This document shows, in pieces, positions 52,470 to 63,100 of a stretch of DNA of 64,000 nucleotides; within the stretch, counting starts at the first letter, position 1, and every line of letters begins with the position of its first letter. The translations under genes were made by a program, and so were the position numbers. Location of the stretch: NCBI RefSeq assembly GCF_030411735.1, contig NW_026848180.1, positions 124,001 to 188,000 on the forward strand, in the 5' to 3' direction. The notes under the pieces were generated by a model. It made no database searches. It saw only the letters and a program-made list of their open reading frames with translations, and was not told the DNA's origin. The DNA comes from Phialemonium atrogriseum. Its lineage: Eukaryota; Ascomycota; Sordariomycetes; Cephalothecales; Cephalothecaceae.

Positions 52470-54029
52470 CTAAACCCTCGCTGATCGACCCTTACGCCCG
52501 CCTATATTCAGATCTGCTTCCATCAAAGGAACAACCTTGGTGCGGCAGATAAGCTTGTGTCCAATGTAAAGAGCAACCCAAAGCATCAAGCTGACATAAC
52601 AAGAAAAGAAATCGCTCGTGCTCCACTTGATGAAAACTGTGAAGCCGCTGGTGATGACGATCAACGAGTTGAAGAACAGGCCATACCAGGACAAGTACGG
52701 CTGGAAGGGTGCCCGATACGGCAGCTCCCGACGGTCAATGTTCTGGGCTTCGAGGATCTTAATGAAGCGCATGTGGCAGACACCGATGAGCGCCCAGCAG
52801 ACCAGGGCACTCGTCGAGCTGATGTTCAGCAGCCACGTGAAGACGACGGTGCCGCTCTGGGACAGGTTGAGGAACCCCAGCAGGCCCAGCAGCGAGCAGA
52901 GGCCGACGGCCACGTACGGCGTCCCGAACCGGTTGGTGCGCTTCGTCCAGGCCGGCGCCAGCCCTTCTTCGGCCAGGCCGATGAGGATCCGGCTGCTGGA
53001 GTACACGTTCGAGTTTGCGGCGCTGAGGACGGCCGTGAGGAGGACGGCGTTGATGATGTGCGGGAGAACGGGGACGCCGGCCCGCTGCGCGACGATGACG
53101 AGGGGCGACGCCGAGGCGTTGGTCTTGTCGTTCTTGAGAGCCTCGATGTCGTAAGGGAGATCGATGCCGATGAAGAAGACGGTCGCAATGAAGAGCACGA
53201 AGATGCCCCAGAAGGTCCAGCGGATGGCCGAGGGGATGCTCTTCTCGGGATTCCGCGTCTCGCCGGCGCCCACGCCAACCAGCTCCGTCCCCTGGTAGCT
53301 GAAGGCAGCCGTGACGAGGACTGCCCAGAAGCCCACAAACTTGCCAGTCGCACCGCCCACCATGTGCTCGGCGAATGGACCGGGCTCCTTCCAGTACTTG
53401 AATCCGATGTATCCTTCGTCTCCAGCCCCTGCATTGATGCACAGGGCAAAGATGACGAAGCCGATAACGGTGACAACTTTGATGCTCGAGAACCACATCT
53501 CGATCTCGCCGAACCACCGAACAGGCAGGAAATTGATGCCCGTGAAAATGACCCAGAAGACGGCGATCCAAACGGCGATGCTCACGCTGTCGGTCCAGTA
53601 CTGGATGATGAGGCCAGCCGCCGTCAGCTCGAGCGCAAAGGTGACGACCCAGCTGAACCAATAGAGCCAGCCCATGGAAAACCCGAGGGTCGGATCGACG
53701 AGACGGCTGGCGTAGACGGTGAAGGATCCCGCGACGGGCATGTACGAGGCCATCTCGCCGAGGCTGGTCAGGACGGAGAAGACGACGCTGCCGACAAACA
53801 CAAAGGCAAGGAGCAGCGACACGGGGCCGGCAGTGGCGAGCGCATTGCCGACGCCTAGGAAGAGGCCCGTCCCGATCGTGCCCCCGATGGCGATGAACTG
53901 CAGATGTCGGCTGTGCAGGGCCCTGTCGAGGCCGGTGCTGTTGCCGGGCTCGACATCCTCCCTCTGGCCGTCCGAGACATCCTCGTTGCTTAGCTGCGGC
54001 GTCTTCTCGCCAAACGATGCGTCACCCAT
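52470..54029 (-). CDS. YAT-family amino-acid permease
   Basis: Intronless, 519 residues from ATG 54029 (MGDASFGEKTP). The frame continues upstream to ATG 54185, but that extension is unlike the family. Twelve hydrophobic segments are visible, with the fungal amino-acid permease signature: RALHSRHLQFIAIGGTIGTG and LFLGVGNALATAGP, then SLGEMASYMPVAGSFTVYAS. Later come FSYQGTELVGVGAGETRNPE and AANSNVYSSSRILIGLAEEG, close to the lysine/general permease consensus. It acts at the plasma membrane as a proton symporter. No intron interrupts it, unlike many relatives. Specificity (for example lysine or basic amino acids) is not determined here. Confidence 0.9.
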   Translation of the reverse strand: MGDASFGEKTPQLSNEDVSDGQREDVEPGNSTGLDRALHSRHLQFIAIGGTIGTGLFLGVGNALATAGPVSLLLAFVFVGSVVFSVLTSLGEMASYMPVAGSFTVYASRLVDPTLGFSMGWLYWFSWVVTFALELTAAGLIIQYWTDSVSIAVWIAVFWVIFTGINFLPVRWFGEIEMWFSSIKVVTVIGFVIFALCINAGAGDEGYIGFKYWKEPGPFAEHMVGGATGKFVGFWAVLVTAAFSYQGTELVGVGAGETRNPEKSIPSAIRWTFWGIFVLFIATVFFIGIDLPYDIEALKNDKTNASASPLVIVAQRAGVPVLPHIINAVLLTAVLSAANSNVYSSSRILIGLAEEGLAPAWTKRTNRFGTPYVAVGLCSLLGLLGFLNLSQSGTVVFTWLLNISSTSALVCWALIGVCHMRFIKILEAQNIDRRELPYRAPFQPYLSWYGLFFNSLIVITSGFTVFIKWSTSDFFSCYVSLMLWVALYIGHKLICRTKVVPLMEADLNIGGRKGRSARV

Positions 54030-54920
54030 TGTGCCAAGAAAAAACGGCGTCGACCCGGTGGTAGTGACGGCGGAGAAGGAGAAGTGGAGGGGAGCGGGCC
54101 AATGGGGAGGGGAATTGTCAAGAGGCAAAGGACCTAATGTGATGGTCGAGGTGATATCCCCAGGTCGATGACAGAGGAGCACCAAGTAATTCCAACTGCG
54201 GCAGCAGCTGGCTTATCAGGCTCTTCCTCCATCATGGACCCATAACGCAAATTCTTTCTGTATTAAGGGTTGAATTTTTCTGGTTGGCCCACAACAAAAA
54301 CCGAGAGCCGAGTGGCGAAGAAAATCTTTGCCATCCACGAGACTAGCACGGGCGGTCCGAATACCACCTTGAAGATATGGGGCAACGCCATGCATTCTAT
54401 CTTGGGGGACACCCGACACAAAAGGGGATCACCCATCACTATCACGGCTCTGTGGTTTCAAAACGGAAGAGCTTTCTTTTGGCGAGATTTTTCCATCCCC
54501 TTTCCTCCCTTTTTTTCTATCTTTTTCTTTTTTTCTTTTTGTGAGAGAGCTGTGCTCTGATCAGTTTTGGTGATGCGAAGGTAATTAATTACCTAGTCAC
54601 CATGCCAGGTGACTTGGACGTTTCGGCGACCAGCTCGTGGTGCACACAAGATAAAGCCGTATGCATCAAGAAGGTCGGTGGAGAGCATACGCAATACCAT
54701 CCCGACCCTTGGAGACCGCATCGAGAGGATACACGAGGGCGGCAATCCTTTTGCATCAGCGGGCGGTTTGCAGCTCCGTCGAATCAAACGTCGTCGAGAA
54801 GCCGGTGACAATGAGAACAACTCTTCGCAACGGGTTGGTGTGTCATCCTTCGGGAGCATTTGTCCCACCCTTGTCAACATTTCCCGACCGGTTTGACTGG
54901 GATTCTACAGGGTCATCAGA
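54030..54920. promoter_or_regulatory. Region upstream of the permease, with a pyrimidine tract
   Basis: These 890 bp lie between the permease start (minus) and the 3' end of the kinase-like gene. A strong C/T run at about 54493-54540 (tccctttttttctatctttt and neighbours) points to a plus-strand transcript starting nearby. A plus-strand frame at 54609-54896 is listed separately. The first 200 bp upstream of 54029 should be the permease promoter. Confidence 0.4.
54602..54896 (+). CDS. Possible small gene, function unknown
   Basis: ATG 54602 follows the pyrimidine tract by 60 bp. In the adjacent frame (54609-54896) residues such as SVESIRNTIPTLGDRIERIH and GGLQLRRIKRRREAGDNENN look coding. A short intron could link the two frames, but none was identified with confidence. 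It may be a small DNA-binding-like basic protein or a remnant. Weak evidence only. Confidence 0.22.
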
Positions 54921-55864
54921 CTATTGTTTTGTAAGGTCACCGGACCAAGGCCTCTTCAGCGAAAAGATCCAGCGGAACGGAGCAAGAATATGGAGTTTCA
55001 AGCGAGTGAGAATAAAGAGACCCAAGCTTGAGAATCGGATGGACAGCCATGTCCTCGGGACTGCTTGAATAAAATTAGCTGCGATGCCGCTGGAAAACGG
55101 GTCAACATGGACGCTACCAAGGTCGGCAAGCACTTGTTCTGCGCTTTTGTACCCCCCTGTCCAACACTTTTCAATCACACGTCCCACAGGTATTCCAGAA
55201 ACATCCGGAAATGTGCCTTGACGGTATAGCTTTCCCACCTCGTGATCCTCCTTCTCCGCGTACGGCTTTTTGTCGCTGTACAACTCGTAGAGAACGGATC
55301 CGAGCGCAAACAAGTCGTCTTTGATGTTTCGTGTTTCGTCCTCGCCTTCTCCTCGAGGGCGCAAGTGGCGTGGCTCAAAGCAGAGCGCAACCGGCTTCTC
55401 GCCGTTCAACGAGGAGCCTGCAAAGTCGCACAGGACGACATCATCGCTGTCTGTGACCAAGATGTTGCTCGCGTTCAAGTCGCCGTGGACAATGCCCTTG
55501 GAGTGTATGTAGACGAGGCCTTCCACGATCTGGACAGCCCACCGGCGTCGGGGATCTCGTTTTCATCGGCCGGTTCAGAATTGTTGCAGTTGCGGCCAAG
55601 CTCCGTTAACACGTGGCGGAGACACCCTCGAGGATGGTACTCGAGTACCACCGACCTGTTCTTTTCCTTCCACATGCCGAAATATCGTACTATTCGAGGA
55701 TGAGAGCCGAGCACCTCCAAGACCTTCCGCTCGTGTTCGGCATCTTGGGGTAGGTTGTCGTGGGCAAACTTCAAGACACGGTCGGGAGGAAGGAAATTGA
55801 CAATGCTGGAGGCTCCGCCGCCTATGAAATCCAGGTGGTTTTTTGGCGGTGGATGGTACTCCAT
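54921..55864 (-). pseudogene. Protein-kinase-like gene with one-base frameshift
   Basis: From ATG 55864 (MEYHPPPKNHLDFIGGGASS) the frame gives a kinase N lobe: glycine-rich GGGASS, RVLKFAHD (Lys), EHERKVLEVLGSHPRIVRYF and VVLEYHPRG. At 55550-55553, in a run of four G (four C in the transcript), the frame must shift by one base to read RRRWAVQIVEGLVYIHSKGI and then HGDLNASNILVTDSD, LCDFAGSSL, DDLFALGSVLYELYSDKKPY. The HxD and Asn of the catalytic loop are present, and DFG is DFAG. One extra C would restore a protein of about 314 residues with a hydrophobic C-terminal stretch. Either a sequencing error or a fresh pseudogene. Confidence 0.72.
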
Positions 55865-56203
55865 AGCTTACAGGGAGCTTCAAGCGTGGTATGAGTAAAG
55901 GCAGAGGAGGCAATTTAAAATTCCAGCAAATCTGAAGAGCAAGGGAGCCCATGCAAATACACGTGCTGCATGCATAACGTGGTGTGCCTAAAGAGGACTA
56001 ACATTTTTATTGGCGGCAGGCAACGAAAGATATTTGGTTGGGAGTTTCAGAAGCGGGAATGTGTTGCAAGGAATGTCTGTCCTCAAAACAACATCACAAG
56101 TCAGTCTTGACTTCTTGAGGTTATCGTTAAGCCTACCACTGTTCATTTCTACCTTATTTGCATTACGTCTGACCTACACAGAAGGCAAGTTTGCGCTGCC
56201 ACA
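55865..56203. promoter_or_regulatory. Divergent promoter, kinase-like and APH-like genes
   Basis: This 339-bp region lies between divergent starts. It contains an AT-rich segment near 56130-56165 and no motif clear enough to name. Confidence 0.35.
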
Positions 56204-57757
56204 ATGCCTCCCAAGGCAAGGTTCCTCTGCATGAAGAAAGACGACACCATCTGGCAGAAACTCGACGAGGTGACAGGCGAGTGGGAAAGGTCAATTCGGA
56301 CAAGCGAGATATACCGCGCAGTTGGCAAGTTCATCCTGAAATACAAGGATGGCCCAGCAGAATTGATGCATTCGGCGGTGAAGGGTGGGTATAATATCGT
56401 CTACCGCCTCGAATACAAAGACGGCTCATCGGTGATAATGAGAATTCCGATTAAAGGTACGCTGCATGCTATAGACTAATATCACTCCTCCATACCACTA
56501 ACTCGAGCAGGTGTCGTCCCATTTCCAGACGAAAAGGTTCTCTACGAGGTTGCCACGATGAGGCACGTTGCTGCCAACACCACGATCCCGGTCCCCCGCA
56601 TCTACCATTACGGGACCGCAGCCGAGAATCCCACGGGCCTAGGCGCGTTCATCATCATGGACTACATCGAGCACCATCAAAACATGTCCAGGGAGCTTCT
56701 TGATCCAAATCGCGCCCTTGACGAGTCTCCCATCCTGGACCCAGATATCGCCGAGGAGAAACTAGAACTTCTCTACGGTCAGATGGCCAATATCCTACTA
56801 CAGCTGTCTACCCTGAGATTTCCTCGAATTGGCTCTCTTGTCGAGGAAGTTGACAGCAGTTCCGTTTCAGTCAAAGGACGGCCCTTGATCGCAAATATGA
56901 GTGACATAGTCGTGCACACCAGCGCGCCAGCAAGCGTTCTACCATCCCAGACCTATGCCTCTGCTGACGAGTGGTACAGCGCTCTCGCCGATATGCATAT
57001 GGCCCAGCTCATCTTCCAGCATAATGACGCTGTGGAAGACAAGGACGACGCGCGCGATAAATATGTCGCGCGCCAACTTTTCCGAAAACTCGCTACCGAG
57101 AGGCGCCTCAGCCCCGACCAGTCGACACCAGACAGCACTTTCAGGCTATTTTCCGAAGATTTCAGGCCGGCCAACGTCCTCCTCGACAAAGACCTGCGGG
57201 TAGTCGGGGTCATAGACTGGGAGTTCTCCTACGCCGCCCCCGAGCAATTCAGCTTCGACCCTCCCTGGTGGCTCCTCCTTCTAGAACCAGAGTGTTGGCC
57301 CGGCGGATACCGCGCGTGGATGTCGGCCTACGAACCCCGGCTCCAGACCTTTCTGCGCGTGATGGAGGCCGAGGAGAAGAAGATGGCGGCTTCGGCGGCG
57401 GCGGCGGCGGACCTCGTCGGAAAGGTCGACGGCCTGTCGGTGACAGACAGTGGAAAGATTAAACCGCCGCTCTCTCAACTCATGCGGGAGAGCTGGGAGA
57501 GGCGGAAGTGGATGCTCGGCTACGCGGCCAGGAAGAGCTGGGCATTTGATTTCATCTGGTGGAGGTTCCTGGACGAGAGCTACTTTGGGCCGAACGAGAA
57601 CCAGGACTGCCAAGCCAGACTGGACTTGCTTTCCGCGCCGCAGAGGAAGGCGATGGAGGGCTTTGCGGCGCGCAAGATGGAAGAGGGTGAAAGTTGCGAG
57701 GTCATCAAACTGGGGGATAAGGATGCGAAAGTTTATATGGCTGAGGTGCTTGTTTGA
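56204..57757 (+). CDS. Aminoglycoside-phosphotransferase-fold (APH) protein
   Basis: Two exons, 56204-56456 and 56511-57757, join in phase to 499 residues. A glycine loop-like MHSAVKGGYNIVYRLEYKDG and IMRIPIKG (Lys position) precede EVATMRHVAANTTIPVPRIY, the typical fungal APH lead-in, and LGAFIIMDYIEHHQNMS. The catalytic loop reads LFSEDFRPANVLLD, where most members have H-G-D; the Asp and Asn are kept and the His is Ser. VVGVIDWEFSYAAP holds the metal-binding DxE. A poly-Ala/GCG run (residues about 390-395) lies in a variable insert. This expanded fungal family is cytosolic, with unknown small-molecule or protein substrates; antibiotic resistance should not be assumed. Confidence 0.87.
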
Positions 57758-58140
57758 CATTAGCTCACGTTGGTGCACATTCTGTTTTTTTCAGTAAGGG
57801 CGGTCTACAGGTCTTGTATTTCTGATGGGGTAAGAATAGCTGGACAGAGGAGCACCGGAGACAAGTTGAGCCAACATGAGGAGATTCAGCACTGCCTGCA
57901 ACTAAAGAGAACCATAATGGTGATAATTCCGCTTAAACCCGGACGACCAATGGTTAAAAGAGCTGCGGAGATCATACTGCAGATGCGGGGGCCATTCCCT
58001 TCACACAAACATCTCCGTTAGCTAACTACACTATGCCAAGGTTCCCGAAGACCCTACAAGCAACAACGTGGATTTATATGGGCGAACCGAAAGAGGCTCC
58101 AAGTTAAACCCGCAAGTCAGGTCGGGAACCAACGCTGGCC
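57758..58140. other. Intergenic region, no gene seen
   Basis: This 383-bp spacer between same-strand genes has no supported frame and no repeat. It should carry the APH-like terminator and the next gene's promoter. Confidence 0.4.
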
Positions 58141-59967
58141 ATGGAGGATCCAATCCGCCCAAGTAAGCAAGCATTCAAGGCAATGTACGAGAGGGGATAT
58201 CGAACATGGGCGACGCTCTCGGAGATGGCTGCTGGAGAGATTCACCTAGTCAGAGACTGTCTGTCCCACCTTCAGTCGGCGTTTCCCAACCATCCCTACT
58301 TCCCAAGAAATCTCATTGTCGACAAATCCTTCTCGAATACGGTTACCGTAAGAGGCAGAACCACTTGGATCACCACCCAAGGGTCCTGTGACCTCCCGCC
58401 CTTTCGGGACGAAGTTATCATTCCGGTGGCTTCGAGCCACCCAATGACTGTTGTCCTTACATCCAATCCACGCCATCCAGCAAAGATACTTCCGGACTAC
58501 TTTGGAAGAGAAGAGAGCAACCATATTCCCGTGCTTATCCTCGCCTGGGCCTATATACTCTCTGCGCGGTGGGCTGAGCTTATTCCTGGGGCATCTTCAC
58601 CCGAGTACAACAGCAACCAAGCACCGTTGGGCGACAGCACCGAGTTAGAAGGGCCGGGCGATGACCCAACGTCTATGGTAGTAGATGTAGGTGACGTGGA
58701 TGATGACGCTGCTCGATGGTGGACTGCGATCCTTGATGCCGAAGGCGGCTGGAATGCATTGATCAGCAGCGACAAAGGCGACCTCCTTTGTTCCCCATGG
58801 TCCACAAGGATCAAGTCAGAACAGTCTTTTGTCGTTTCGGCGAATGTGAAGCTTACTCATCCCCGCGCGGCAAAGGATCTGCCTGCATCTTTCACAACCG
58901 CCTGCCGCTATCTGTCTGAGTATTGCCATTACCACAGCATTGCAGAGCAAAGCCAAGCAGCCCTCGCAGCAACTCTTCTCATCCCAGTGGCAAAGTTTGA
59001 CAACCGACAAATCGAGCTACCAATCCCCCAACTATTCCCGCGCAAACCCCCGCGGATGCAGGAGCCGACCCAAACTCCCCCAGCCTGGGACGGGGGACTC
59101 CATCAGCTGGACCGACTCCTCACCCTGAGCTGCAACGCGAGGGCAACCAAGGCCCTCCTAAACAGCGTCTTCTTCGAGCCCGACGTAGCCTGCAACATCT
59201 GCGGTGCCTGGCTCCAAGGCACATTCGCCTTCCTCGACTCCGCCAGGGCAGCGAACCCTCCATCAGCCCCACTACACACGCTCATAAAACGCAATCCCAA
59301 CCTCGGCTTCCTCTGGCTCGGTGCATTCATAACCGGTGCACAAGCATGCTGCTTCCGGGAAGTTCGACAGGCCTGGTGGAAAGTCGACCTCAGCGCTGCA
59401 GCCTGGACGGGGACACACGCGTCGTTCATCCAAGAGCTGGTGCCGAATGTCCTACCCGACGCATGCGAGATCTCGCGTGCCGATGAGTGCCGGCTGATGT
59501 ACCTCTCCCACGACGTGAACAATACCAACACGCCCCTCTTCCCGTTTGCCCCATTCGGCTCCACCGCCATGGAAGACACGACCCTCGACGTCCGGCGACA
59601 TGCTCGATGCGGGGCGACGACTCACGGCCTCGAATACGCCGGGTTTACGTGGGACTGCCTGGACGGCGAGCAGGGACGAAGGAGCGCGCCGGACGGGATG
59701 GTCATCCTTGGCAGGTCCGGGGATACGGGCCCCAGCTGGGAAAGCGCCATTGACGTCGATTATGCCGGCCTGGAGGTGGAGGAGGATGACGAGGCGTCGG
59801 AGATGGTGACTAGGAATATATTCACCTGGCTGCGAGGTGAGGAGGGGTTTCCCGTCGCGGAGAGGGCGATACGCGAGCATGAGTGGATTGATAATTTGGA
59901 TTCGGATGATGATGGCCCGATCGAGGGGGAGGTGAGGTCGTCGGTCGGAGGCGATCTGCATGGATAG
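58141..59967 (+). CDS. 608-residue fungal protein of unknown function
   Basis: Intronless, from ATG 58141 (MEDPIRPSKQAFKAMYERGY). The N-terminal half contains VLILAWAYILSARWAELIPG, which is amphipathic rather than a membrane helix, then a Cys/Trp-rich core: CRYLSEYCHYHSIAEQSQAA, CNARATKALLNSVFFEPDVA, CNICGAWLQGTFAFLDS, FLWLGAFITGAQACCFREVR, WWKVDLSAAAWTGTHASFIQ and EISRADECRLMYLSHD. The last 100 residues are acidic. The pattern belongs to a large uncharacterised family that I associate with plant- and soil-associated moulds, but no function is known to me. CNICG and other Cys could bind metal. Soluble, no signal peptide. Confidence 0.78.
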   Translation: MEDPIRPSKQAFKAMYERGYRTWATLSEMAAGEIHLVRDCLSHLQSAFPNHPYFPRNLIVDKSFSNTVTVRGRTTWITTQGSCDLPPFRDEVIIPVASSHPMTVVLTSNPRHPAKILPDYFGREESNHIPVLILAWAYILSARWAELIPGASSPEYNSNQAPLGDSTELEGPGDDPTSMVVDVGDVDDDAARWWTAILDAEGGWNALISSDKGDLLCSPWSTRIKSEQSFVVSANVKLTHPRAAKDLPASFTTACRYLSEYCHYHSIAEQSQAALAATLLIPVAKFDNRQIELPIPQLFPRKPPRMQEPTQTPPAWDGGLHQLDRLLTLSCNARATKALLNSVFFEPDVACNICGAWLQGTFAFLDSARAANPPSAPLHTLIKRNPNLGFLWLGAFITGAQACCFREVRQAWWKVDLSAAAWTGTHASFIQELVPNVLPDACEISRADECRLMYLSHDVNNTNTPLFPFAPFGSTAMEDTTLDVRRHARCGATTHGLEYAGFTWDCLDGEQGRRSAPDGMVILGRSGDTGPSWESAIDVDYAGLEVEEDDEASEMVTRNIFTWLRGEEGFPVAERAIREHEWIDNLDSDDDGPIEGEVRSSVGGDLHG

Positions 59968-60197
59968 GTGCTGAAGACAGTGACCAAGAGGTCAAACTCA
60001 CTCTGATGGTGGTAATTGCAGTTGTGGATGGAAAATATTGGTGCAGAGGCTGGGCAGCATGGCACTCATCGGTGTCTGCAAGTCTGGGATAATAGACGGA
60101 CAGGCCGTTACAGGCCATGAAAATTCAATTACTGCCTGGGGTCTTGTATAACCATATTCAACACAGAGGTAACTGGCTAGAGCAGCGCTCGTAATCG
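59968..60197. terminator. Convergent 3' ends
   Basis: This 230-bp interval lies between the stops of the 608-residue gene (plus) and the SNF2 gene (minus). No separate feature was seen. Confidence 0.3.
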
Positions 60198-63100
60198 CTA
60201 ATGAGCATCACCGATCAGCAAATGACAATCAACACCTACAAACTGCACATCAAAAGATTCACAAACCTCTAATCGGCCCGAGTCCTCCTCAACCTGAGAA
60301 CCATCATGAGGAGCCGATAACACACTGGCCAGCGTTTTCTTCCGTTTTTGCAGTTCAATGACAGACTAATTGGGTCTCTAACGTCAGCAACCGATCGTTG
60401 GACTACCTAGGTAGGTAGTTCGGTAAAGGCAGGGGGTATGACCTGTTCGATAGTGTCGTGCACGTAGAAGCGGACAGTGGTGACCTCTTTCTCCTGGCCC
60501 ATTCGATGGATCCGGGCCAATGCTTGTTCCTCAAGTGTCGGGTTCCTGATGAGAGTCAGCCGCCATGTAATTAATCTTGCATGTGGGGATCCAAATCTCA
60601 ACTCCCTACCAATGTGGTTCCAGTAGATAAGCACGAGCTGCCACAGTAAGAGTCAAGCTTCACAAATTGTTCGTCAGCCGGGCTCTTCGTCCAGGAGAAG
60701 CTCGTTGTTGTTGGATTCACTTACCCAACGGCTCCGCACGACAATGTTAGAAGTAGAACCCGAACAGATGGATCATTGCGGAATCGCTCCACCACGCCGT
60801 GTCTTTCTCTCTGAGGGACTTTACCATCATAGCGAAGACACGATATACCTGCTTGGTTCAGACCAGCCTCGACGACATCGAGGCTCATCCGCCAGGTTGA
60901 GAACACCACGCTGCCAAGTTTAGTTATGGAATAAGAAGTCAACCGAGGTGGGAAGGGCGCTCACCATTTGACCTCCAACGGCAGGGCTCTCAAGTCTGTG
61001 ACGAGCGATACAACCTTTGCTGGAAGTTTCATGCAGGCAGATCTTTGAAAATTTTCCAGCAGATGTGTTGGGACCGGTGCCTCCTCTAGCCCAGTCGCAC
61101 TGGCTGAGACCGGAGCAATGGCGCAGCTCGGACTTTTCCCACAGCCGCAAGAGCCACCATTCGTGGCGCGTGTCTGGACACAATCAGCACATGTGAGCCT
61201 CAGGCAGCTTGAGAAGCGCGGTTGGTGCTGATTCTGGTCATCGTGGACGAGGAGCCTTTCGATCGTGTCAAGGGACAACGAGCAGAGCTGGCAGTGGATG
61301 GGTTCCATGCCTCGGTGGAGGTTGAATATCTGCTGGGCTGTTGCATTCCAATCCTCCCATGTCGTGGAGGAATTCCGTGCAGTCGTTGACACATCATGCC
61401 GGTAGTGGTAGTGAAGGCCGAGATTGCACACCATGCGCATCGCCTCGATTTGCTGCAGCACATTGATATAGGCATTCGAGCCTGCAGCATCGGAAACTTC
61501 GAGCCTGGCCTCGTCGATCTGTTGGATGGCTCGGGATCGGATGTCATCATACAACTCGCGCTCGGCACGAGTGAACGTGATGGTGCACTGGAGATCCTTT
61601 CTTGGGGGCAGCTTGACTGTACCCTGGGGTCGGCGGAGAAGTAGGCAACGGGACAGGCGTTTCAGCCTCTTGGTAGCTTCGTCCACGTCGCCGGCCTTCC
61701 ACAGGTTGGATATGTCTCTGTCGAACTGCTTCTGGTCACTGTACGGGTGGGCCTGGAGGAACTTCAAGAGGGCAGAGAAGTCCTTGAGTCGGTTCTGGAT
61801 CGGCGTTCCCGTAACCACCCATCGACACCTGGCGTTCAAGGAACAGAGTGCGCGGGCCATTTGGGAGTTGCTGTTCCGGATTATGTGGGCTAGAGGTGAT
61901 TTGAGATGAGGTGTCAGCAATGGATTAACTAATCGTATTTAGAGGGTAAATATCGAGACTGACCCTCGTCGAGCACCAGGCGTTTCCAGCGGATGGAAAA
62001 CAGTAGCAATGACTCGGAAGTTCCGTGGTTTCTCCAGTCCGCAGCAACAGTATGATATGTTGTCAGGACAATGCTGATCCCGTCAAGGTCTGATATTTCG
62101 TTCAGACGAGATTTTCCATGATGTCTTCGCCAGGTCAGGGTTCCGGAGACGACGTGCCTAAGCTATGTGAGAAATGGTCGTTGAGTATGTGAGGCGGGAG
62201 GGCAGAGGCGTACTCGGACAGTTGTTCTTCCCAGGTATCAAGCACTATTAATTGGATCATTCTGTCAGAGTTGACGAGCCAAAATACAAGGACTATCCCT
62301 GAGTCAGGCGCGGACGTACGTGGTGGAGGAACGATGATAAGTGTTTGGCTCGCAGTGTCGTCCGAGTCAACACCTACATCCATTAGATCTTCAAACTCTT
62401 CATTAGCCAAACCTCGCGGGACTGGCATATCTGCCGCCACCAAGGCTATCATGGTCAACGTCTTTCCGAATCCCATAGGGTCCGCAATGACACCCCCGTG
62501 GAACTGGTCAGGTTCCTCGACTTGGTGAGCATTTGATATCCGGTTCATGAAGCTACATCATCACATTAGTGTCTGTCTGTCTTCTCCTGGACTTGTAACC
62601 TTGGGGGTCACCTACAATCGTCCGCGATTGGATTCAACAACATCCCATATATCCGGCGTAGTCTCGTCGAACATCCAGCCTCGCTCGCGCTGAAGCATGA
62701 AGGTCAACGCCTGCCTTTGATGTCTGTTGTGCCATTTCAGTATTATATAGTCCTCGATACACACAAGGTTGTCTGTGGTAATTACCTCTTAAGGACCGTC
62801 TTTATTGATTGATGCTGTGTTGTTTCGGCAAGATTACTTTGCGAGTCGAGGAGCTCCAAGAGTTCGGGTCCCACTGCAACGTCTTTCATGTCGATAAAAG
62901 TCGGGTTTGCATTGAGTTCCGAAGTCCACTGGCAAGAGTCCGGATCCAACGACGAGAGTCGGTGTGGGTTGCAATATCTTAGCACTCTGTTGCAATTCAA
63001 GGGGTCTTGAAGAAACATGCCATCGGACTGGAAGAACTCTCCGACCTCATCGAAAAGCTCCATCGGCCCGTATAAGGTAATTGACAGGGAACAAGCGGCC

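Noticed and set aside
52557..53858. A 433-codon open frame on the plus strand opposite the YAT permease
   Set aside because: It is the antisense shadow of a GC-rich gene. Its translation is Asp/Glu/Arg-rich low complexity, while the minus strand gives a textbook permease.
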